This document shows positions 7,201-12,604 of a stretch of DNA of 15,805 nucleotides, piece by piece. How positions within the stretch are numbered: the first letter of the stretch is position 1; each line of letters opens with the position of its first letter. A model generated the notes under the pieces. It had not been told where the DNA came from. It was given only the letters and a program-made list of their open reading frames with translations, and searched no databases. Both the position numbers and the translations under genes were made by a program. Origin of the DNA: JBGLNJ01 sp964353405. GTDB taxonomy: Bacteria; Chloroflexota; Anaerolineae; Fen-1058. The stretch spans positions 1 to 15,805 of the forward strand of contig CAYGWJ010000164.1 of NCBI GenBank assembly GCA_964353405.1, in the 5' to 3' direction.

Positions 7201-8805
7201 AGCGATGAGTCCGGCGGCCACGCGGCCCGCGTCGAGGTCACGGTGAAATCCAAAGCCCGGTTGAGAAATCACTTCGCCGAACAAGCGGCTGAGGAAATGA
7301 TCGAGCGGCGCGGCGTGAGCGGCGCGATAGCCGTCGAGCCATTGACACAGCGCGGCGTAACGCTGGCCCACGTCAAAGCCGATGCGGTCTTGCAGCTCGG
7401 CATTCAATCCGTCGAACGGGCGCAAGAGTGGTGACTCGCCGGCCGCCCCGGCGCGTTCGACGTAAACGCGTTGGGCCAGCAGGTGAGCGCGCGCCATGTC
7501 CAGCCCATCCACCGAAAGAGAGAGCGCGTGCGCCACGTCGGCGGTGGCCGGCGTGAGGCTCCAGCCAGGATGAGCCAGCGCGGCCAGCGTCAAGAGGCAG
7601 CGAGCGGCCGGTTCGTCGTTGAGCGCGCGCGAGGGACGCAGCGAGCGCGTCGGGATGTTTCGGCGCGCCAGCCGGTCGGCCAGCGCAAAGCGCAGCGCAT
7701 CGCTGAGGAACGGCGCCAGGACGACGATCTCACCCGGCGGGATGCCGTCCTCATTCGACAGCCGCACGATTTCGTCCGTCACCCAATCGAGCATCTGCGG
7801 ATGAAACCTGCCGCCGCCATAGCCAAGCGCATTTCGGATTTCGGATTTTTGAATAGAGAGCGGCGACCTGCGGCTGGCGACTTGCGCCATCGCTTTCGCC
7901 AAGGCTTCCAGGTCGGGTGAGGTGACGTGCGACTCGGCCAACTCGACGTGCTCGCGGCACACGTCGCGCAAAGCCAGCGCGCCTTCCGGGTCCGCGCCGA
8001 GAAAGCTGCGATAACCCGCGTCGCCATCGTAGACGAGCAGCGCCGACTCGCAGTGAGGCAGCCAGTCGCACAACAAGTCATGCGTCACGGGCGGCTCTTC
8101 CTCGATGTTGTCGGCAATGAGGTGACGATATTGCCCGAATAGATAATCGCGGAACCAATCGGCGGTCAACAGGTGGCGGGTGAGGATTTCGACCTGCAAA
8201 GAGAAATCGAGCAAGTTGTTTTGCAGGCAGTACTGCCGAAAGCGGGCGGCGGCATCTTGGGCCTGGGTGAACACCACGGCGCGGCGAGCCTCGCCGCTCC
8301 AGGCCGACTTGAGTCTCTCGCCGATTTCAGTGTGCGGGAATCCGACGAGCGCGGCCTTGTTAAGGTTGTCGAGAATCTGGCTATAGAGGCGGGGGCGTTG
8401 AAGGCGCACCCCTTCAAAGTAGCCAACTCCTTCGATCAACGGGCGAACGACGCGGGCCATGTAATACTGCGCCGTTTCCAGCGTGAGAAAAATCGGCGGC
8501 TCGGCCGGTCGGGCGAAACCGGCGGCGCGCGAAACGGCCGGCCAAAACAGGTCCACCATCTGCCGCGCCAGCCCGCCGATCGTCAACAGCCAGGCGTGGC
8601 TGCCCGGCAGAGCACGCTCCATCTCGACCCGATAGGGTTGCAGCAGGCTGCGTTGCGGAGCAAAGACCACGATCGAATCGCCCGGGATACCCTCCTCGCG
8701 CAACGCGTGCAGTCGCCGGACAGCCAGCGTCGTTTTACCCACGCCGGCCGGGCCGGAGAGGAAAAGGGTCGTTCTCCCGGAAAGGATCTCTGGCTCTGTC
8801 ATCAT
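4294..8805 (-). CDS. Tandem SF1 helicase: AddB-like module fused to complete UvrD-like module
   Basis: 1503 residues from ATG 8805; a GTG at 8829 is an alternative. Module 1 (about 1-680) has Walker A SGPAGVGKTTL, Ia-like VVFAPQRSLL, a degenerate motif II (LIADNIEEEPP) and AddB-like LLVYDGDAGYRSFLGAD. Module 2 has Walker A VPGSGKT (near 749), motif II LEDEAQD (near 975), RVGDPNQSI, motif V TMHKAKGLEWDRV (near 1370) and motif VI RLLYVGITRAKK (near 1460), so it should be an active DNA translocase. I see no PD-(D/E)XK nuclease or iron-sulfur cysteines, unlike AddAB. The modules meet at a heptamer array (residues about 688-715), and MFKPRPAQEEIL just after it looks like an ancestral free-standing start. 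Three more repeat elements are translated in frame. A role in recombinational repair is likely but inferred. It ends at the shared terminator and is divergent from mraZ. Confidence 0.85.
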   Translation of the reverse strand: MMTEPEILSGRTTLFLSGPAGVGKTTLAVRRLHALREEGIPGDSIVVFAPQRSLLQPYRVEMERALPGSHAWLLTIGGLARQMVDLFWPAVSRAAGFARPAEPPIFLTLETAQYYMARVVRPLIEGVGYFEGVRLQRPRLYSQILDNLNKAALVGFPHTEIGERLKSAWSGEARRAVVFTQAQDAAARFRQYCLQNNLLDFSLQVEILTRHLLTADWFRDYLFGQYRHLIADNIEEEPPVTHDLLCDWLPHCESALLVYDGDAGYRSFLGADPEGALALRDVCREHVELAESHVTSPDLEALAKAMAQVASRRSPLSIQKSEIRNALGYGGGRFHPQMLDWVTDEIVRLSNEDGIPPGEIVVLAPFLSDALRFALADRLARRNIPTRSLRPSRALNDEPAARCLLTLAALAHPGWSLTPATADVAHALSLSVDGLDMARAHLLAQRVYVERAGAAGESPLLRPFDGLNAELQDRIGFDVGQRYAALCQWLDGYRAAHAAPLDHFLSRLFGEVISQPGFGFHRDLDAGRVAAGLIASARKFRQVVASDDIGPAYIEMVQSGVIAAQQYERPEVGGRTSASAVLLAPAYTFLLNNQAVDVQFWINAGSPGWWERLYQPLTHPYVLTRHWQVGRAWTDEDEQAARQLTLSRLTQGLLRRCRKKIYLAFSTLNEQGFEERGPLLTMVQQILRRTKDEERRTKNEERRTKNEERRTKDEERRANRPWTFDMFKPRPAQEEILKYTGGRMGVSAVPGSGKTYTLSYLAAQLIRSQIHDDEEVLIVTFANSAVDNFQRRIREFLGDTGLGLLPDVGYRVRTLHGLANDIIHERPALLGLPEDFQIADERESNQILDDIAASWVKSNPEALVEFIAEDVSEDKRRWIERDKWPELVRSIAASFIRRAKDLQATPAELRLKLPDWHGDWRLARMGLEIYEDYQRALAYRGQVDFDDLVRLALEALQIDPGLTARLEARWPYILEDEAQDSSELQEKILRRLTALIPGPSPVGQRPPDRGREQLTLLSRALGGGGNWVRVGDPNQSINTTFTTSDIRFLNRFLDEDGVIKRPLFNSGRSTRRIMDLANTLVDWTAAQHPHAVVREGAFRPQHIEPTPPDDPQPNPMDSADFFVTFYHKPLSPDKELDLVVSSLVRWLPDHADQTVAVLVPDNSRGFKLVERLEHNKIPHDDHLNTTAPTRKAAEAIGSVLRYLAAPLNGVLLAAVYQNWAGDAPEEERDQRKAILTALRHCDEVEAFLWPRADRDWLAEVETLHAVETLHASRTSLRKFRDIVRRWLNASALPIDQLVLTLAQDLYHDPADLALAHKIAVVLRGLRASHSEWRLRELAEELTNIARNRQRFAGFSEDDVSFAPKPGKVTVTTMHKAKGLEWDRVYLVGVNNYDFPSAEPHDAYRGERAFIRSGLNLEAEVIAQLEALDDADPRRVANYVAGKATRDARIEYTEERLRLLYVGITRAKKELVVTWNVGGFENAPKQAAAPFLALYTWQRENQKK
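4977..5028. repeat. Palindromic element with 18-bp duplication inside helicase gene
   Basis: GTAGAGACGT (4977-4986) and ACGTCTCTAC (5001-5010) form a perfect 10-bp inverted repeat. TGCAACGTCTCTAC occurs at 4997-5010 and again at 5015-5028, an 18-bp period. Translated on the minus strand this gives the hexapeptide VETLHA twice, followed by SRTSLR. It sits between helicase motifs of module 2 (residues about 1260-1276) and does not disturb them. Confidence 0.8.
5772..5812. repeat. 17-bp-stem palindrome between motifs II and III of helicase module 2
   Basis: Positions 5772-5788 pair with 5796-5812 with one G-T mismatch and a 7-nt loop (GGTCTTT). The encoded stretch IPGPSPVGQRPPDRGREQ is Pro/Gly/Arg-rich, sits between motif II (LEDEAQD) and motif III (RVGDPNQS), and does not look like helicase core. 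An in-frame repeat insertion extending a surface loop is the simplest reading. Confidence 0.75.
6661..6744. repeat. Heptamer array, 12 units of TTCTTCG / TCCTTCG
   Basis: Twelve contiguous 7-bp units (84 bp) differing only at the second base. On the minus strand they encode four copies of RRTK(D/N)EE, a highly charged linker joining the two helicase modules. Because 7 is not a multiple of 3 the array cycles through all frames and has no stop in any, so gain or loss of one unit would shift the frame downstream without ending translation inside the array. It resembles the short tandemly repeated heptamers described in cyanobacteria. Confidence 0.9.
7831..7848. repeat. Short heptamer array, ATTTCGG x2.5, in helicase module 1
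   Basis: ATTTCGG ATTTCGG ATTT. Read on the minus strand as KSEIRNA (residues about 320-326), a position between AddB-like motifs. It is a smaller relative in style of the 6661-6744 array but with a different unit. Confidence 0.55.
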
Positions 8806-8812
8806 GGTGGGG

Positions 8813-8818
8813 AGTATA
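8813..8818 (-). promoter_or_regulatory. Possible promoter for a leaderless helicase transcript
   Basis: TATACT on the minus strand ends 7 nt before the ATG at 8805, with TTCACG at a 17-bp spacing as a weak -35. No Shine-Dalgarno precedes the ATG. Initiation at the usual distance would start the mRNA at or next to the ATG. Confidence 0.35.
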
Positions 8819-8820
8819 GC

Positions 8821-8844
8821 ACGTGACACGCAAAACGTGAAACG
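8821..8844. repeat. Heptamer array upstream of helicase (ACGTGAC ACGCAAA ACGTGAA ACG)
   Basis: Three degenerate 7-bp units plus ACG, just upstream of the tandem helicase in the divergent intergenic region. It overlaps the first codons of the GTG-started alternative and the presumed promoter spacer. Confidence 0.5.
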
Positions 8845-8926
8845 GGCCAGTTCGTAACAAAACTGTTATACACCTGGCTGGAAACCCGGCGGAATTGTGC
8901 TTTAACCTTAAATTTTGTTTGACATA

Positions 8927-8956
8927 TAGACTTTAGTGGAAAAAGTGGTGTATAAT
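8927..8956 (+). promoter_or_regulatory. Promoter of the dcw operon
   Basis: TATAAT at 8951-8956 with TAGACT at 8927-8932 (4 of 6 matches to the -35 consensus) and an 18-bp spacer. The next signals downstream are the MraZ boxes, so transcription would start at about 8963, immediately before the operator. A perfect TTGACA at 8919-8924 is 26 bp from the -10, too far for a normal pairing. Confidence 0.6.
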
Positions 8957-8967
8957 GTGTCCATTCG

Positions 8968-8992
8968 TGGGGAAAAATGGGGCAAGGTGGGG
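8968..8992 (+). promoter_or_regulatory. MraZ operator, three TGGGG boxes
   Basis: TGGGG begins at 8968, 8978 and 8988, an exact 10-bp period with 5-bp spacers. This is the known arrangement of MraZ binding sites (TGGGN repeats separated by 5 nt) and lies just downstream of the -10 box and upstream of mraZ itself. Binding here would repress the operon, as in other bacteria. Confidence 0.85.
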
Positions 8993-9044
8993 AAAAATTC
9001 GGTTTTGCCTGCCCTTTGGTTAGAGAGTGGGGAGGTTAGAACTA

Positions 9045-9476
9045 ATGTTCTTGGGCACATTCTCCCACACAATAGATGACAAGGGCCGGTTGACCCTTCC
9101 AGCCAAATATCGCGCCGACCTCGGCCATGGCGTCGTCGTCACGCGTGGTGTAGACAAGTGTCTGTTCATTTTCATTGCGGACGAGTTCCAAAAGCTGGCG
9201 AACCAGATCGGCAGTCTGCCCATGACGCAATCGGAAAGTCGCGAGTTTGCGCGCCACTTTTTTTCCGGCGCTTCAGATGTTGAACTGGATAAACAAGGCC
9301 GTATCCTCATCCCACCCGACCTGCGCGATTACGCCGGACTAGACGGCGAAGTGATTGTGGCCGGCATCAACACGCGCATCGAAGTCTGGGATGTCAAAGC
9401 CTGGGTGCAAGTCCGCGCCGGATTTGAAAGCAACGCGACGGGCGATGTCGAACACTGGGCCAGGCTGGGTATCTAG
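9045..9476 (+). CDS. mraZ: MraZ, transcriptional regulator of the dcw cluster
   Basis: 143 residues, normal length for the family (about 145-150). MraZ is a ring-forming DNA-binding protein made of two AbrB-like swapped-hairpin halves that binds TGGGN repeats upstream of its own gene. Both signature halves are present: DDKGRLTLPAKYR at 11-23 and DKQGRILIPPDLR at about 82-94. I chose ATG 9045 (MFLGTFSHTIDDKGRL) because GGGAGG lies 9-10 bases upstream and the family starts this way; the GTG at 9027 would overlap that ribosome site. First gene of the operon, with its operator 53 bp upstream. Confidence 0.96.
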   Translation: MFLGTFSHTIDDKGRLTLPAKYRADLGHGVVVTRGVDKCLFIFIADEFQKLANQIGSLPMTQSESREFARHFFSGASDVELDKQGRILIPPDLRDYAGLDGEVIVAGINTRIEVWDVKAWVQVRAGFESNATGDVEHWARLGI

Positions 9477-9507
9477 CTCGCCATCTAGTCCAAGAGCGAG
9501 AGGCGTC

Positions 9508-10425
9508 ATGGCGACCCGGCACGTTTCCGTTCTTTTAAAAGAGACCTTGCAAGCCCTGGCGATTCGTCCAGGCGGACTCTACGTTGACGGGACTTGTGGC
9601 GGCGGCGGACATGCTGCCGGCATCCTGGACGCTTCGTCTCCCGATGGAAGACTGTTAGCTTTGGATGCGGACCCGGCGGCGCTGGCGCGGGCGCGTGAAC
9701 GGCTCGAACCTTTCGGCGCGCGCGTGACACTCATCCACCGTTCCTTTGCCGAGTTGGGGCGCGTTGCCCGCGAGCACGGCTTTGAGGCAGTGGATGGCAT
9801 TCTGCTTGACCTGGGCCTGTCGTCCGATCAACTGGCGGATCTGGCGCGCGGCTTTTCGTTCAGCAGCGCCGGGCTGGATATGCGCTTTGACTCGACGCAA
9901 GGTCAACCGGCGAGTTCACTGGTTAACGAGCTGGATGCCGACGAGCTGGCGGATCTATTGTACCGCTATGGCGAAGAACGCGCCAGTCGGAGGATAGCGC
10001 GGGCAATGGCGGCAGCACGGCCCATCGAGTCGGCGCAGCAGTTGGCGGACGTCATCGCAAAAGCTGTGGGCGGGCGGCGCGGCCGGCTTCACCCGGCCAC
10101 GCAGACGTTCCAGGCATTGCGGATAGCGGTCAACGACGAGTTGAGAGTATTGGAGACCGCCCTGCCCCAATGCGTCGAGCTTTTAAAGCCGTGCGGGCGA
10201 TTAGCCATCATTACGTTTCATTCGTTGGAAGATCGTATCGTCAAGAACTTTTTTCGCACTGAATCACGTGATTGCATCTGCCCGCCGGAACAGCCCATCT
10301 GCATTTGTGGGCACCAGGCCAGTGTCAAGCTCCTGGCAAACAAGCCGGTGGAACCTTCATCGGCCGAGGTGGCTGATAATCCCAGGGCGCGCAGCGCCAG
10401 GTTGCGCGCGGTTGAGTGTTTATAA
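9508..10425 (+). CDS. rsmH: RsmH, 16S rRNA (cytosine-1402-N4)-methyltransferase
   Basis: 305 residues, the usual length. RsmH (formerly MraW) uses S-adenosylmethionine to N4-methylate C1402 of 16S rRNA in the ribosomal P site. Visible: N-terminal HVSVLLKETLQAL, SAM-binding DGTCGGGGHA (27-36), acidic LALDAD, LLDLGLSSDQL, GLDMRFD, HPATQTFQALRIAVNDEL and ITFHSLEDRIVKNFF, all RsmH signatures. The Cys-containing C-terminal segment (CICPPEQPICICG) is also typical. ATG 9508 is chosen over an in-frame GTG upstream (9355) that would overlap mraZ; GAGAGG precedes the ATG. Second gene of the dcw operon. Confidence 0.97.
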   Translation: MATRHVSVLLKETLQALAIRPGGLYVDGTCGGGGHAAGILDASSPDGRLLALDADPAALARARERLEPFGARVTLIHRSFAELGRVAREHGFEAVDGILLDLGLSSDQLADLARGFSFSSAGLDMRFDSTQGQPASSLVNELDADELADLLYRYGEERASRRIARAMAAARPIESAQQLADVIAKAVGGRRGRLHPATQTFQALRIAVNDELRVLETALPQCVELLKPCGRLAIITFHSLEDRIVKNFFRTESRDCICPPEQPICICGHQASVKLLANKPVEPSSAEVADNPRARSARLRAVECL

Positions 10426-10476
10426 TGCGGCCTTGCGACGGTGGGCGCTTTAGCCGAGGTCGAGCCCGCACCCGGA

Positions 10477-10851
10477 ATGAATGCGATGGATGAGCCGACA
10501 CTCGAGTCACATGGAGTCAGGCAATCGAGCCAGCCGATTGGACCGATGGCGGTCAAGCTGGCCTTGTTTGTTGCGCTGGTGGGCCTGGCGGCGGGGTTGT
10601 ATTTGTGGCAGGCGAGTGAGATTGCAGTAACGGGCCGCCGTGTCGAGGCGCTGCGCCAGCGGCGGCAAGATGTGCAGCGTGAGAATACCGAGTTGCTCGA
10701 GCAGATTGCGGTTGAAGGGAGCATTCCTCGTTTGCAGGAACGCGCGGCCCGGCTTGGCTTTTCTCCGGCGGCGCAGGTGGACTATATTGCGGTAACAGCC
10801 GTCCCGCCCGACACGCTGTCGGCATTGCGTGTGCAATGGTCGGGCAAGTGA
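10477..10851 (+). CDS. ftsL: FtsL-like small bitopic division protein
   Basis: 124 residues from ATG 10477. GTG 10441 or ATG 10486 are also possible; none has a clear ribosome site. Layout: short cytoplasmic N-terminus; one membrane helix (MAVKLALFVALVGLAAGLYL); then a charged coiled coil (RRVEALRQRRQDVQRENTEL) leading to the RLQERAARLGF motif that FtsL and DivIC proteins share. FtsL is a membrane scaffold of the divisome that bridges FtsB/FtsQ to FtsW-FtsI. Primary sequence conservation in this family is low, so position between rsmH and ftsI is the strongest evidence. The coding sequence is followed by a repeat hairpin and then ftsI. Confidence 0.8.
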   Translation: MNAMDEPTLESHGVRQSSQPIGPMAVKLALFVALVGLAAGLYLWQASEIAVTGRRVEALRQRRQDVQRENTELLEQIAVEGSIPRLQERAARLGFSPAAQVDYIAVTAVPPDTLSALRVQWSGK

Positions 10852-10856
10852 TCGTA

Positions 10857-10880
10857 GGGGCGACCCTGCGTGGTCGCCCC
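10857..10880. repeat. Palindromic element between ftsL and ftsI
   Basis: GGGGCGACC, loop CTGCGT, GGTCGCCCC: a perfect 9-bp GC-rich stem. No T-run follows, so it is not a standard terminator. It resembles a dispersed palindromic repeat but could still stabilise or attenuate the polycistronic mRNA between the two genes. Confidence 0.7.
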
Positions 10881-10911
10881 CCGTGTGAGCGGTGTGCCGA
10901 AGGTGCAGTGA

Positions 10912-12603
10912 ATGGGTGAGCGCACTCGTCGTCGGCTGTATGTGCTGTGCAGCGCACTGGTGATTGTTGTGGCCATCATCGTCGGCCAGTTGGTGCGTCT
11001 GCAAGTGTTCGAACGGGTGCTGTGGGATGGGGAAGGCCAACTCATCCGCGGGGGCACGCTCACGCTCACAGCACAGCGCGGGCGCATCTGGGATCGCAAC
11101 GGCGACTTGCTCGCGGATAACACCACACGCTACCAGGTGACGGCCGACCCCGGCCCGGTGGACATTAACCGGGCCGTGGATCAGCTCTCGCCACTGCTCG
11201 ATATCCCGCCCAACGAGATGCGGGCCAGGCTCGCCGGGGCGCGCCAACAGGTGATGTTGGCAACCCAACTGCCCAAGGCGACCGGCGATGCAGTGCGCAA
11301 GCTCGACCTGTGGGCCGTGTACGCAACGCCTTACTGGCAACGCGCCTACCCGGAGCATCAACTCTTGTCGCACGTGCTGGGCTTTGTCAACGCACAAGGG
11401 CAGGGATATTACGGCGTCGAAGGCCAGTACGATTCGATGCTGCGCGGCCGCCAAGAGACCTGGCAGACGAACCGCGATGCATATGCTCAGCCTTCGCCCT
11501 TCGACCCGGCCCAGCCGGACGAGCCGCGCTCTGGTGTGGATTTGGTGCTGACGATTGACCGCACCTTGCAGGCGCTGACGGAGGCCGAGCTGGCGCGAGC
11601 GCTTTCAGAGACCGGCGCGAAATCCGGGACCATCATCGCGATGGACCCGCGCACGGGCGCCATCCTGGCGATGGCGAGCCTGCCGACGTTTGACCCGAAC
11701 AACTATACCGAGACGTCCACGTCGCGCTTTGTGAATCCGGCCGTGAGCGCGCCTTATGAGCCAGGCTCTACCTTCAAGGTTTTGACGATGGCGGCGGCGC
11801 TCCAAGAGGGGCGCGTCACACCGGACACCGTCTACGACGACACGGCCTGGATCGAGGTCGGTGGCCAGGTGATTCGCAACTGGGATCGCAAGGGTCACGG
11901 GCCATCCACGATGATAGACTTGCTGGCAAACTCGCTCAATGTGGGCGCGGCGACGTTGGCGACGCAGATGGGCGGGCAGACGTTTTACCGCTACGTGCAG
12001 GCGTTTGGCATTGGCCGCCCGACGGGGATTGATGTGCAGGGCGAGGCGAGCGGCTCGCTGCGCGTGCCCGGTGATTTGGAGTGGCACGCCAGCGACCTGG
12101 CGACCAACTCGTTTGGCCAGGGCTTGAGCGCGACGCCGATTCAGTTGATCTCGGCGGTGGCAGCGGTGGCGAACGACGGCGTGCAGATGCGACCTTACGT
12201 GGTGGCGCAAAAGGTGGATGGCCCAGGGCAGGTCCTGACCGCCAAGCCCCTTCCCTTGGGCCGTGTGATTTCGGCGCAGACGGCGCGCACGCTCACGGGC
12301 ATGTTGGAGCAAGCGGTGCTGCGAGAGAATGCGGCGGCGCACGTGCCAGGCTATCGCATCGCCGGCAAGACGGGCACGGCGCAGATTCCGATCGCAGGCG
12401 GATACGACGACCCGTGGACGATCGCTTCGTTTGTGGGTTATGGCCCGGTGAGCGACCCGCGCCTCATCATCCTGGTCAAGCTCGACCGGCCTACCAGTTC
12501 GCCGTATGGCGGCCAGACGGCCTCGCCCGTGTTTGCGCGATTGGCGGCGCGGATGTTTGTTTTGATGGGCGTCCCACCCGATGAAGCCAGGGCTTTGAGA
12601 TAA
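10912..12603 (+). CDS. ftsI: FtsI/PBP3-type class B penicillin-binding protein, septal transpeptidase
   Basis: 563 residues. It cross-links septal peptidoglycan in the periplasm or outer face together with FtsW. Visible: N-terminal membrane anchor (LYVLCSALVIVVAIIVGQLV); pedestal motif RGRIWDRNGDLLADN; then the transpeptidase domain with all three catalytic signatures, S286TFK (nucleophile Ser286), S341LN and K486TGTAQ. Length is normal for class B enzymes, and I see no C-terminal PASTA domains. ATG 10912 is preceded by a GAAGGTG-like site. It lies in the operon after ftsL and ends one base before murF. The complete active site argues that this lineage makes cross-linked peptidoglycan. Spo-type or elongasome paralogues are possible, but the context favours FtsI. 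Confidence 0.93.
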   Translation: MGERTRRRLYVLCSALVIVVAIIVGQLVRLQVFERVLWDGEGQLIRGGTLTLTAQRGRIWDRNGDLLADNTTRYQVTADPGPVDINRAVDQLSPLLDIPPNEMRARLAGARQQVMLATQLPKATGDAVRKLDLWAVYATPYWQRAYPEHQLLSHVLGFVNAQGQGYYGVEGQYDSMLRGRQETWQTNRDAYAQPSPFDPAQPDEPRSGVDLVLTIDRTLQALTEAELARALSETGAKSGTIIAMDPRTGAILAMASLPTFDPNNYTETSTSRFVNPAVSAPYEPGSTFKVLTMAAALQEGRVTPDTVYDDTAWIEVGGQVIRNWDRKGHGPSTMIDLLANSLNVGAATLATQMGGQTFYRYVQAFGIGRPTGIDVQGEASGSLRVPGDLEWHASDLATNSFGQGLSATPIQLISAVAAVANDGVQMRPYVVAQKVDGPGQVLTAKPLPLGRVISAQTARTLTGMLEQAVLRENAAAHVPGYRIAGKTGTAQIPIAGGYDDPWTIASFVGYGPVSDPRLIILVKLDRPTSSPYGGQTASPVFARLAARMFVLMGVPPDEARALR

Positions 12604-12604
12604 G

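Noticed and set aside
6334..7434. Long plus-strand open frame (366 codons) opposite the tandem helicase
   Set aside because: It is a GC-driven shadow of the minus-strand helicase, whose motifs are intact; the plus frame is rich in His/Arg/Gln with no domain or ribosome site.
8919..8924. Perfect TTGACA as -35 of the mraZ promoter
   Set aside because: It is 26 bp from the only good -10 (8951-8956); TAGACT at 8927-8932 gives an 18-bp spacer and fits better.
9027..9044. GTG at 9027 as the mraZ start
   Set aside because: It would place the obvious GGGAGG ribosome site inside the gene; the family starts at MFLG (ATG 9045).
9355..9507. Extended N-terminus of rsmH starting inside mraZ
   Set aside because: The first 51 residues are mraZ read in another frame; RsmH proteins begin at M(A)xxHxSVLLxE.
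10421..10426. TATAAT at the end of rsmH as an internal promoter for ftsL
   Set aside because: No -35 at a workable distance (the nearest TTG-like hexamer leaves a 13-bp spacer); likely chance overlap with the stop codon.
10507..11454. Minus-strand open frame (315 codons) opposite ftsL and ftsI
   Set aside because: It overlaps two recognised genes and shows the His/Arg-rich composition typical of antisense frames.
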